Of a stretch of 40,036 nucleotides of DNA, positions 8,867 through 16,294 are shown piece by piece; the first letter of the stretch is position 1, and each line of letters opens with the position of its first letter. Under the pieces are notes generated by a model that was not told the origin of the DNA, searched no databases, and was given only the letters and a program-made list of their open reading frames with translations. Made by a program: the position numbers and the translations under genes. The stretch covers positions 1 through 40,036 of the forward strand of contig WFNH01000025.1 in NCBI GenBank assembly GCA_015488685.1. Reading direction: 5' to 3'. Source of the stretch: Marinosulfonomonas sp. (lineage in GTDB: Bacteria; Pseudomonadota; Alphaproteobacteria; Rhodobacterales; Rhodobacteraceae).

Positions 8867-8899
8867 ATGACAAAAGCCACACTGACCCAAGACCACGCT
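8867..8899 (+). repeat. Direct repeat, copy 2 (5' end of the 376-residue gene)
   Basis: This is the partner of 8507-8539; the unbroken 14-base match is at 8886-8899. The two copies flank the 118-residue membrane-protein gene. Confidence 0.8.
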
Positions 8900-9997
8900 A
8901 GCCTTGACGACGCCCTGACGGCGCGGCGGTATTTTGCCAAGTTTGACGCGATCACCACCCATCTGGCGCGGGTGGCGGGGGCGATGGAGTCCGAGGGCAA
9001 GTTAAGCAAGGCGGATGTGGCGATCCTTGGGCGCTATATACAGGGCATTGCCTGGACGTTTCGGGCGTTGGCGAACAAATACCTGATGACTGGCCGGATT
9101 AGTGGACCGATGGCCGGTAGCCTTGATTTTGACCGGGTCGAGAGTGGCTTTCCGGTGGCGCAGGAACTGATGACCATGGCCAATGACGCCCATCAGGCCG
9201 AACGCCATCTGCGCAACATGCCTGCCAAATCCGAGATCAAGGACGACATGATCCGCAAGATCGTGGGCGATCTGGAAATCCCGACCAAGCTGCAATTCGC
9301 GATGTCACAGCGGCTCTATTACGAGGAGCTTCAAAAGGGCGAATTGTTTTGGCCGCAGAATGACCCCGAGGCTTTGTGGATGGGCAATGACGGCGGTAAC
9401 CGGCGGCGTTATCTGGTGCATTGGGCGGTTTATGACAGTCAGGTGAACCTGCCGGTGATCTATCTGATGGAGGTCGAGGATACCGGATCAACCGCATTGC
9501 CCAAGGACCAGCGCCGCTGGCCCGAAGCCCAGGCGCATCTGATGGCGCAATCGCTGGACGGGCTGAAGCTGGTGACAATCGCCAAGGGGTTTGACGAGGA
9601 TTTTGACGATCTGCACCCCAAACGTCTGCGCAGGTTCCATGTGGGGCCGATGTATTCATCCGTCTTCACCCGCCAGACTGGGCCTCTGCGCGAGGTGCTG
9701 GAAGAGGCCGATGGCGGCGTGGGCGAGGATTGGGCGCTGGCGTGGACGATGGAGGAGTTGGAAAGCGAGCGGGTGATCGAGGAGAAATCCGGCTGGTTTG
9801 GCACGGTCGAGCGCGAGATTTTCGCGCTGGACCCGTTTTCCGGCCACGGGGCGGATACGGGGGCCACGCGGACTGAACGGGCGATTATCCTGCCGCAAAA
9901 GCCTTATCAGGTGCTGGAAGAGAAAAAGCCGCGCGGGTTTCGGAGTGTACGGAAATTTGTGGTCAGCCCTCAGGGGCGGGTGCTGAGTTACCGTTAA
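8867..9997 (+). CDS. Unrecognised 376-residue soluble protein of the AAA module
   Basis: I do not recognise this family. The N-terminal third (about 1-145) is helical and charged. The middle (about 150-290) looks alpha/beta, with YLVHWAVYDSQVNLPVIYLMEVEDTG and LRRFHVGPMYSSVFT as the most distinctive stretches. The last third contains an acidic block and the ending GFRSVRKFVVSPQGRVLSY. There is no signal peptide, TM helix, nucleotide-binding loop or metal cluster. It is GC-rich like the ATPase gene and unlike the two small genes just upstream. The first 13 residues are shared with the preceding protein. Operon position suggests a cytoplasmic partner of the ATPase. Downstream it is separated from the ATPase gene by a hairpin repeat. 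Confidence 0.75.
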   Translation: MTKATLTQDHASLDDALTARRYFAKFDAITTHLARVAGAMESEGKLSKADVAILGRYIQGIAWTFRALANKYLMTGRISGPMAGSLDFDRVESGFPVAQELMTMANDAHQAERHLRNMPAKSEIKDDMIRKIVGDLEIPTKLQFAMSQRLYYEELQKGELFWPQNDPEALWMGNDGGNRRRYLVHWAVYDSQVNLPVIYLMEVEDTGSTALPKDQRRWPEAQAHLMAQSLDGLKLVTIAKGFDEDFDDLHPKRLRRFHVGPMYSSVFTRQTGPLREVLEEADGGVGEDWALAWTMEELESERVIEEKSGWFGTVEREIFALDPFSGHGADTGATRTERAIILPQKPYQVLEEKKPRGFRSVRKFVVSPQGRVLSYR

Positions 9998-9998
9998 A

Positions 9999-10040
9999 GA
10001 TTCTATGCGCTCCGCGCGGGGGATATTTAAAGAACAAAGA
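9999..10040 (+). repeat. Dispersed intergenic hairpin motif, copy 1
   Basis: The sequence following the stop at 9997 (ATTCTATGCGCTCCGCGCG, then GATATTTAAAGAACAAAGA) is nearly identical to 15379-15418. It forms a short GCGC/GCGC hairpin followed by an AT-rich stretch. From memory, similar GC-hairpin-plus-TATTT elements are common after genes in Rhodobacterales; this is unverified. Here it sits inside the operon, 56 bases of gap between the 376-residue gene and the ATPase gene. Confidence 0.72.
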
Positions 10041-10053
10041 TGAGGAATAGTTT

Positions 10054-11988
10054 ATGAATATGCCGTCTGACCAAATGGAGTTGTCCGAGGACGCGATCCG
10101 CAAGCATTATGACGCGGCTTCGGCTATGTTGACGGGGTTTGACCATACGCCACGGATCGCCAAAACGCGCGATACCGAGGTGAAGGAAAAATCCGCTGGT
10201 CTGGGCACGCGGCGGCGGTTTCGCAGCACCACGCCGGGGTTGGTGACGCGATCAACCGCGCGGCCCGAAGGGGTGCAGCTATTGGCGCGGATCGAGGCGG
10301 CTGATGATGGCGACGTGATCATTTCGCCGGTGCAGGCCAATGTGATGTCGGGGCTGCGCCGCGCCTTGGCGATTGCGCTGGCGGTGGGCGAAGGCTTTGC
10401 CGAGGTCACGGGGCTGGTGGCGCTGAAGAAGGATAATCTGCAAGGATCATTGGCGGCGGGTAAAAAGGAAGAGTTTGCCGAATTGCTGGCGGCCGAGGCC
10501 TTGGCGACGCTTTACACATTTGCCAATGCCACATCGTTTTTTCTGACTCCGCAGGCGGGCGAAGTGACGGTTGCGATTGGCGATGTCGAGGAAATTCTGA
10601 CCGATAATGCCTTGCTGGCGCTACACGGCGCGCTGTGGGAACTGGATCAGGATCTGGCCACCTTTGCCGATGAAGAACCCAAGCTGATTGCCACGGTTTT
10701 GGCCTTTGCCGAGCAGGTGATGGAGAAGGTCGCTTTGCGGGCACAGAACGCGCCCCGTTTGGCAGGGTTTACAGGGGCGTCCTATAAGGTCGAGGCGGAT
10801 GATCTGACCATCGCCGGTTTCACGCCGGCGCGCGCCGCCAAGGGCAGCAAGCTGACCATGACGTTTAAGAAACCGAACGAGGTGGTGGGCAACCATATCG
10901 CCAAATATCAGGCGGTGAAGCTGTCGAAAATGCTGATGGCCTATGATTTTGAGCGCAAGCTGAACCCTTTTGCCGAACTGGGCGGGTTTATCTTTACCTT
11001 TATGGGGGATGGCGCGCCGGGCACGGGCAAAACCACGCTGATCCAGATGATGGCGGGGCTGATTTCCGGCTATTGCGAGGTGGCGGGCTATCCGTTCCGG
11101 TTCCAGAACCTGTCGACCGATAGTATCGACAGCTATCAGGGGAAATCGGGGCAGAACGCCAAGGCGTTTATCAACAATGTGGTGGACCCGAATGTGATCG
11201 GCTTTGGCACGATTGACGATATTGACCAACTGGCGGGCAAGCGGGGCGACCGGCAGTCCAGCGCCGGACAGTTAGAGATCACGGCGGTTTTGATGGAGAG
11301 TTTCGCGGGCGCCAATACGGTGGTGCGCGGGAATTGCACCTTTGGCATGTTCAGTAACTACCCCGAAAACGTGGATGACGCCCTGCGCCAGCGGGCCGGT
11401 GCGCGGTTTCTGGTGGACGGGCCGCAAACGCGCGAGGATTACATCGATATCCTGCATCTGCTGATGGGCAAGAACCATTCGATCCCTGTGGGGGATCACG
11501 AATTGTTTGCCGCGCAGGAAATCAAAAAGGCTGTGGCGGCGAGTTTCGAGGGACATTCCAAACCGCATGAAGACGGATTGCTGAAGGTGTTCGAACGGGT
11601 GCATAGCGAGATCGGTGATCTGGATACGATTGCCAAACTGGGCACTTACCTGAAAGGGATTCAGGAGGCCGATCCGCGTTTCACGGGCCGCGCGATCAAG
11701 AACATCACGGATGCGGTCAAGGTGCGGGCGATGGATTTCGAATTGCCGGACGAATGGATGGAAGAGCCGGAGCTGTTCTTGTTCAAAGGGTATGACGAAA
11801 AGCTGGGGATGATCCGCGAGATGACCCAGCCGATAACCGTGGAAATGGTGATACAGGAAATCAACCGCTATGCGGACAGCGAATTCCGCTATGCCGATAA
11901 ATCCGACGAAATCGCGATTGGAAACGCGGTGCGGGATATGCGGCGGATGGAAGAAGCCAAGCGGCGGTATCTGGAGGGGAAGGGGTGA
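10054..11988 (+). CDS. Classical AAA-type ATPase, core of the module
   Basis: This is a 644-residue protein. Residues 1-300 form a helical N-terminal region of unknown role. The AAA core follows: Walker A GDGAPGTGKTT at 318-328, a pore-loop-like SYQGKSGQNAKAF at 360-372, Walker B TIDDIDQLAGKRGD at 386-399, and a second region of homology FSNYPENVDDALRQRAGARF at 433-452 with sensor-1 Asn435 and arginine-finger candidates R445 and R447. This arrangement matches classical AAA unfoldases (FtsH, Vps4, p97 type). The Walker B glutamate position carries Asp (D389). No protease domain or TM segment is present, so it is probably a cytoplasmic hexameric remodeller. GAGGA lies seven bases before the ATG. 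The next gene overlaps its stop by four bases. Confidence 0.88.
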   Translation: MNMPSDQMELSEDAIRKHYDAASAMLTGFDHTPRIAKTRDTEVKEKSAGLGTRRRFRSTTPGLVTRSTARPEGVQLLARIEAADDGDVIISPVQANVMSGLRRALAIALAVGEGFAEVTGLVALKKDNLQGSLAAGKKEEFAELLAAEALATLYTFANATSFFLTPQAGEVTVAIGDVEEILTDNALLALHGALWELDQDLATFADEEPKLIATVLAFAEQVMEKVALRAQNAPRLAGFTGASYKVEADDLTIAGFTPARAAKGSKLTMTFKKPNEVVGNHIAKYQAVKLSKMLMAYDFERKLNPFAELGGFIFTFMGDGAPGTGKTTLIQMMAGLISGYCEVAGYPFRFQNLSTDSIDSYQGKSGQNAKAFINNVVDPNVIGFGTIDDIDQLAGKRGDRQSSAGQLEITAVLMESFAGANTVVRGNCTFGMFSNYPENVDDALRQRAGARFLVDGPQTREDYIDILHLLMGKNHSIPVGDHELFAAQEIKKAVAASFEGHSKPHEDGLLKVFERVHSEIGDLDTIAKLGTYLKGIQEADPRFTGRAIKNITDAVKVRAMDFELPDEWMEEPELFLFKGYDEKLGMIREMTQPITVEMVIQEINRYADSEFRYADKSDEIAIGNAVRDMRRMEEAKRRYLEGKG

Positions 11989-12329
11989 CAAAAAGGCAAT
12001 TGGACCAGATCACATTATCGACTTTATTTGAAGCTGGATTAGTAATCGTCGGGGAAGTGCCTTGGATAAATGGGAGTAGATCGATTCGATTGGATTATGA
12101 TGATATTGAGCCGTATTGTGATGATAAAATTACCTGGATAGCCAGAAGAGAAGGCGTATCTGTAAAGGACTTTGAGGAATGGCTCGAAGCTGGCGGCGAT
12201 CCAATTTGCGTTGGATATTTGAATTCAGGAAAACCATGCTCTCGAAAAGTGTATCAGGTTCGAGGTCTTCCTGTTCGCGAGTGGATGGGGTTTGAAGGCT
12301 ATTGCCGTAAACATGGAGGGGAAACCTAA
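11985..12329 (+). CDS. Small protein with putative zinc-binding Cys/His cluster
   Basis: It starts at a GTG (11985) that overlaps the ATPase stop by four bases, giving 114 residues beginning MTKRQLDQI. The C-terminal half has CVGYLNSGKPCSRK, then a spacer and YCRKHGGE, that is Cys-x7-Cys, about 20 residues, then Cys-x2-His. This resembles the small 'GxPCxxx...YCxxH' zinc-binding motif found in many phage and accessory proteins (pattern only). The N-terminal half contains a helix pair that could be a helix-turn-helix-like element (REGVSVKDFEEWLEAGG). It is much more AT-rich than the genes around it. No precise family is recognised. Confidence 0.65.
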   Translation: MTKRQLDQITLSTLFEAGLVIVGEVPWINGSRSIRLDYDDIEPYCDDKITWIARREGVSVKDFEEWLEAGGDPICVGYLNSGKPCSRKVYQVRGLPVREWMGFEGYCRKHGGET

Positions 12330-12683
12330 ATGCCACCAACCGATGTCCTCTCGCACTGGTCCTCGATGATCCTGCCAGCGGTGCTGATTGCTGCACTGGC
12401 GGTTTTTCTGCCGCTGTGGCTGGCGAAAAAACTGCCCGAGAATATGGCGGGGCTGGGGGCGAACCTGTTGGCCTCAAGCGGGGTGTTGTTGTTTGTCAGT
12501 GTACTGTATTTCACTTGGTTCTATCTGGATCAGGATGTTCGGATAATGGGGATGATGTATGAACATTTCGGCGAAATGCTGCGGCATCTGACGCGGTTGG
12601 GGATGTTGTCGGCTATCCTGTGGGGGCCGATATTGCTGGTGGTGCTGGCAATGCAGCCGAGTAAATGGAGGCCGGAGGGATGA
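12330..12683 (+). CDS. Membrane protein of the AAA module (three predicted TM helices)
   Basis: This ORF begins at the ATG directly after the preceding stop and encodes 117 residues. Hydrophobic spans lie at about 13-31, 44-66 and 91-108. The loop between the second and third (about 67-90) is charged and Met-rich. No signal peptide or known motif is seen. Its base composition is GC-rich, like the ATPase gene, in contrast to both neighbours. The following gene starts at the ATG of an ATGA overlap. Confidence 0.7.
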   Translation: MPPTDVLSHWSSMILPAVLIAALAVFLPLWLAKKLPENMAGLGANLLASSGVLLFVSVLYFTWFYLDQDVRIMGMMYEHFGEMLRHLTRLGMLSAILWGPILLVVLAMQPSKWRPEG

Positions 12684-13048
12684 GTGTTTTTGACTATACC
12701 ACCGAGAATATTTTTCTGTTTGGCGGGTTTTGGGTATTTGTCGCGGCTTTAGGGGTGTTTACGGCAAATTCTTTTCGGCGCTCAGGCCTTTCATTTTGGG
12801 TCAAAATTATTTTTATAATAGGTGGTTCATCTGCAATATACTGCATTTCATTTTGGTTGGTTGGAGCGATTTTTGACCAACGTTACCCAAACCCCGTATT
12901 TAATTCTTGGGTAGCATTTTTTCGAGTTTTTTCAATGCCAAGGCTTAATACGCTGATATTCCATTTTTTCTTTTCCGTAGCATTGTATATTTTGTCCTTA
13001 GGGGCCGTTTTATTAAGAAACCGGCCTGACAAAAAGGTGAAACAATGA
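12680..13048 (+). CDS. AT-rich membrane protein of the AAA module
   Basis: The start is placed at the ATG of the ATGA overlap (12680), giving 122 residues (MSVFDYTTEN). The frame could also open five codons earlier at 12665, and a GGAG at 12667-12670 favours the 12680 start. Three or four hydrophobic spans cover most of the protein, with a basic C-terminal tail (RNRPDKKVKQ). It is one of the most AT-rich genes in the window, and no family is recognised. Its stop overlaps the ATG of the 449-residue gene (ATGA). Confidence 0.66.
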   Translation: MSVFDYTTENIFLFGGFWVFVAALGVFTANSFRRSGLSFWVKIIFIIGGSSAIYCISFWLVGAIFDQRYPNPVFNSWVAFFRVFSMPRLNTLIFHFFFSVALYILSLGAVLLRNRPDKKVKQ

Positions 13049-14394
13049 AACGCCTGATCGAACGCGGGTTGATGTTTGGCAATCTGATCCGCATATCCTC
13101 GCCCGCCCTTGTGGAGCGTTATAACCGTGCGCTGAAACAGCTGACGGGAAAAAAGACTCGATTGAAATCCTTTCACGTTGATATTTCCGGCTATTCGCCC
13201 GAGGTGGGCGACAGTCTGGGTAATCATCTTTACTTGAACGAAGGCGGGTGTAACCGGCAGTTCATCCTGCTGACGACCGAGCAGAAAACCGCGCCGTTGC
13301 TGAACGCCCAGTTTTCCACCTCGCGCGGGATTTTGCGCCAGTTTATCGAGGAAAACGAGGCGCAACTGTTTGCCCTGACGGCCAAGGATGCGGTGGCGGG
13401 CGAGTTGCTGAACTCGGTCTATTCGGTCGAGGAGCCGGCCAAACTGTTTGACATCCGGCAGGTGACCATCGAGGCGGACACGACCGAGGCGCATGTGAAA
13501 TCGGCCGAGGAACTGGCGGAAAAGATCGAGCGGTTCAAGCGCGAGGAAGATGCGTGGTGGGATGATGTTCTGATCGCGGAAATGATCGGGCTTGCCAAGA
13601 AAACCGGCGATGTGACACGGGCGCCTTTGAAGCTGAAGAAGATGACATTCCGGCAGGATAATTTCTGGACCAAGCATTTTGGCGGTATGTATGTGTTTCG
13701 CGACATGGAAAATCCGGCGGCGATTTGCGCGGGAAATAAGGACGAGTTGGGCAAGCTGCCGATCAAATATGTGTTCGATTTTACGGACCGCAACGAGATC
13801 GCGATTTTTCTGGAGTTGAACGATCTGGTCGAGCCGATCGTCAAGGCGCGCGGCGTGGATGCGGTGGCGATTTTGCAGCAGAAGATGGATTTTATTGTGG
13901 TCGATGTGGCGGCTGAAAAGGGTGAAAAGCTGGACCATGCAACCCGGCGGGACATCAGGGCGTTAACACGGCGCTATGCGGCGGATTTACCCGAGGAGTT
14001 TCACGGGCTGGCGGCACTGTTGCGCTGGGCGCAAGGCGGGGGGAAATGGCCACGCATAACATCGGACCATCCGGCGTATTTCTATACGCTGAGGGCCAAG
14101 CCGCATAAGGATCGCGATCTGGTGAATATGCTGTTGGCGGCGCTGACGCCCAAGGACATTCGCCAATTGTTCATTTGTCATAAGGAGCGGTTTTACCATT
14201 CCTATGCCGGTTGGCCGAACGCCAAGAAAACCTATGTGGCCGAATTTCTGGAACGTGAATATCAGGTCGACAAGGCCGGTGCGCGCAAGGCCTTGTTTGG
14301 CGAGGGTGAGCCGATGGAAGAGCCAGCCCCTCTGCCGGAACCTGAGGATTTGATTGAACTGGTCGGCCCTTGGGGCGCGGTAAGGAGGAATTAG
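13045..14394 (+). CDS. Unrecognised 449-residue protein of the AAA module (possibly DUF6638)
   Basis: This is a soluble 449-residue protein. The N-terminal half has HVDISGYSPEVGD, CNRQFILLTTEQK and NAQFSTSRGILRQFIEENE. The middle contains WTKHFGGMYVFRDME, and the C-terminal third contains PHKDRDLVNMLLAALTPKDIRQLF. I associate this with a domain of unknown function named DUF6638 in Rhodobacterales, from memory only and not checked. No catalytic motif, TM helix or signal peptide is visible; an acidic Pro/Glu-rich tail precedes the end. It overlaps the preceding gene by four bases (ATGA). A strong AAGGAGG for the next gene lies inside its 3' end. Confidence 0.78.
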   Translation: MKRLIERGLMFGNLIRISSPALVERYNRALKQLTGKKTRLKSFHVDISGYSPEVGDSLGNHLYLNEGGCNRQFILLTTEQKTAPLLNAQFSTSRGILRQFIEENEAQLFALTAKDAVAGELLNSVYSVEEPAKLFDIRQVTIEADTTEAHVKSAEELAEKIERFKREEDAWWDDVLIAEMIGLAKKTGDVTRAPLKLKKMTFRQDNFWTKHFGGMYVFRDMENPAAICAGNKDELGKLPIKYVFDFTDRNEIAIFLELNDLVEPIVKARGVDAVAILQQKMDFIVVDVAAEKGEKLDHATRRDIRALTRRYAADLPEEFHGLAALLRWAQGGGKWPRITSDHPAYFYTLRAKPHKDRDLVNMLLAALTPKDIRQLFICHKERFYHSYAGWPNAKKTYVAEFLEREYQVDKAGARKALFGEGEPMEEPAPLPEPEDLIELVGPWGAVRRN

Positions 14395-14395
14395 A

Positions 14396-14671
14396 ATGGG
14401 ATTTATCCGGTTGGTTGTGCTGGGGTTTATCGCAATGACGGTGGTCTATTTCGCGATCTCGATCTATTCGCGATCCATCCGCCGCGAAAAGCTGGAGGAT
14501 GCATGGGACGAGGATCACCCCGAAGGGGGTGATACGGCGGCGCGGGATACCTATATAGAGCAGGGTATGGTCGAATATGAGCACGGATTTCGCAAGAAGC
14601 TGATCTGGCTGGTCTATGTTGTTCCGCCGGTTTTTGTGGCGGCAATTTGGTATATTACTAATAACCAGTGA
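14396..14671 (+). CDS. Small membrane protein of the AAA module (two TM helices)
   Basis: The ATG at 14396 has the strongest ribosome-binding site of the block (AAGGAGG at 14382-14388). The 91-residue product has a hydrophobic N-terminal helix (about 3-24), an acidic middle (EDAWDEDHPEGGD) and a second helix at about 68-87. No family is recognised. The placement one base after the previous stop points to co-translation with the 449-residue protein. Confidence 0.7.
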   Translation: MGFIRLVVLGFIAMTVVYFAISIYSRSIRREKLEDAWDEDHPEGGDTAARDTYIEQGMVEYEHGFRKKLIWLVYVVPPVFVAAIWYITNNQ

Positions 14672-14679
14672 GGTGGACG

Positions 14680-15378
14680 ATGAAAAAGACATTACTCGTA
14701 TTAAAGATTTTGCCATTCCTATTTGTATTTGGACTATTGGATTACGTCTTGCCTCAGCATGACATTGCTAAAATCACTTCAACAACCGAAATCGAGCAGA
14801 ATTTGTCGTGGATGAACCGGTTGTTTTATGCGCAAGCAGATAGTGGTAATGTTGCTTCGGACAAGCGGTATGTCCGTTTTATAAACGCCGAGAGGCGCAA
14901 ATCATGGTTGTTTGGGTTTTTCCCGCGTGATTCTTACGGGGTAATGGTTTACCGAAATGAAGATACTGGATGGATCTGGCCCCCGTATTTCAAGTTTGAC
15001 ACCTCGGATTTACAAGCAGAAGCAGATGCTGCCTCATCCTTGACGGGCGAGGAACAGTGGGTGGTAATCACTCATTATGGCTGGCGCAACAAATTTTTCT
15101 CAATATACCCGAATGTTGTGGGAATACGGGAAATATCAGGGCCGGATGTGACGATTATTCCGTGGTTCAATATTTTCTTCTTCATATTTCTGGCCGTGGC
15201 CTATTTCTTTATCCGTGCGATGTGGCGGCAGTTCCGTGAACGCTCGGTCGATCCTCTGCTGGAAGACGCAGGCGAGGTTTGGGACAAGGTGGATGACCAT
15301 GCAGATGCTGCCAGCGAAAAGGCGCGTGGTATTTGGGGGCGGTTCATGGCGTGGTTGGCGACGTGGCGCAAGAAATAG
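14680..15378 (+). CDS. DUF1523-family membrane protein
   Basis: The start is put at the ATG at 14680 (MKKTLLVLKI), preceded by GAGGTGG. An upstream ATG at 14668 would add MRWT and overlaps the previous gene. The 232-residue protein has an N-terminal TM helix, then an extracytoplasmic domain with MVYRNEDTGWIWPPYFKFD, WVVITHYGWRNKFFSI and GPDVTIIPWFNI. A second TM helix lies at about 163-185, and a charged tail ends the chain. These motifs match DUF1523, an uncharacterised family I know from Rhodobacterales. It is the last gene of the module. The first three quarters are AT-rich and the tail is GC-rich. Confidence 0.8.
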   Translation: MKKTLLVLKILPFLFVFGLLDYVLPQHDIAKITSTTEIEQNLSWMNRLFYAQADSGNVASDKRYVRFINAERRKSWLFGFFPRDSYGVMVYRNEDTGWIWPPYFKFDTSDLQAEADAASSLTGEEQWVVITHYGWRNKFFSIYPNVVGIREISGPDVTIIPWFNIFFFIFLAVAYFFIRAMWRQFRERSVDPLLEDAGEVWDKVDDHADAASEKARGIWGRFMAWLATWRKK

Positions 15379-15418
15379 GATTCTATGCGCTGCGCGCGGC
15401 AGGTATTTAAGAAAAGAA
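15379..15418 (+). repeat. Dispersed intergenic hairpin motif, copy 2
   Basis: GATTCTATGCGCTGCGCGCGG followed by TATTTAAG and an A/G-rich tail starts at the stop codon of the DUF1523 gene. It matches the copy at 9999-10040 closely. It lies between this operon and the convergent DMT gene, where a terminator would be expected. The hairpin is short and the T run is broken, so termination activity is uncertain. Confidence 0.7.
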
Positions 15419-15424
15419 GAAGGG

Positions 15425-16294
15425 TCAGGCCGGTTTGGTCCGGCTTCGCCACAGGGTGAACAGGCCTGCCAGCACCACCACCGCGCCGCCAAGGGCCACG
15501 TTCCAGCGCAAGGTTTCGTTGAAGAAAAATATGCCGATAGACGAGGCAAACACCAGTTGCAGATAGGCAAAGGGCTGCACCGCGCTGGCCTCGGCGACCT
15601 CGTAGCATTTGATCAGCAGCCAGTGGCCCAGCACCGCCAGCAGGCACAGCGCCCCCATCCAGATCCAATCTGCACCGCTCATCGGTTCCCAGAACCACAG
15701 GCCAACGGTGGTCACACCGATAGCCCCCACTGTGCCAGTCCAGAAAAAGCTGGTGGCGGTGCTGTCGTATCTGGCAACATAGCGGGTTAGCAGGCCGTAT
15801 AGGGCAAACATAAAGGCGGCAATCAGGGGGATGATGGCGGCGGGCTGAAACACCGTCAGCCCCGGTTGCAGGATGATCAACACCCCGACAAAGCCGATGG
15901 CAACCGCTACCCATCTGCGCCAGCCGACCGTTTCGCCAAGGATCGGGCCGGATAGGGCGGCGATCAGCAGCGGGTAGCTGATAAATATCGCGTGGGTTTC
16001 GGTTAGGCCAAGCAGCACAAAGGATTGCACGGTTACGCAGATTTCGGCCACCAGCAGCAGGGCGCGTAACGCTTGCAGCAGGGGTTTGCGGCTGTGGACG
16101 GCTTTGCGTAGGCCCCCGTTACTGCGGGCGGCGATGGCAATCACAAAAGCGGCAAAGAACCAGTAGCGGATCATCACCACCATATAGGTGTTGTACTGTC
16201 CCGCCAGATGGCGTGAAATGCCGTCTTGCACTGAAAAGACAAAGGTGGTGGCGACCATCAACCATATGCCGAGGCGGGTGTTCTGCGCGCTCAT
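15425..16294 (-). CDS. DMT-superfamily (EamA) transporter
   Basis: The 289-residue protein shows ten hydrophobic helices in two EamA repeats (about 8-140 and 150-280), the usual length and layout of drug/metabolite transporters. Typical elements include ETHAIFISYPLLIAALSGPILGE in the first repeat and ASAVQPFAYLQLVFASSIGI in the second. Members export amino acids, purines or other metabolites; the substrate cannot be told. Its start overlaps the stop of mnmD by four bases, so the two genes are co-transcribed. Confidence 0.9.
   Translation of the reverse strand: MSAQNTRLGIWLMVATTFVFSVQDGISRHLAGQYNTYMVVMIRYWFFAAFVIAIAARSNGGLRKAVHSRKPLLQALRALLLVAEICVTVQSFVLLGLTETHAIFISYPLLIAALSGPILGETVGWRRWVAVAIGFVGVLIILQPGLTVFQPAAIIPLIAAFMFALYGLLTRYVARYDSTATSFFWTGTVGAIGVTTVGLWFWEPMSGADWIWMGALCLLAVLGHWLLIKCYEVAEASAVQPFAYLQLVFASSIGIFFFNETLRWNVALGGAVVVLAGLFTLWRSRTKPA

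Noticed and set aside
12883-13938. 351-residue minus-strand frame
   Set aside because: It is antisense to the 449-residue gene and crosses the upstream gene; no ribosome-binding site or recognisable domain.
7021-15378. Prophage or integrated element for the AAA operon
   Set aside because: No integrase, tRNA att site, terminase or structural gene flanks it, and DUF1523 suggests resident Rhodobacterales genes.
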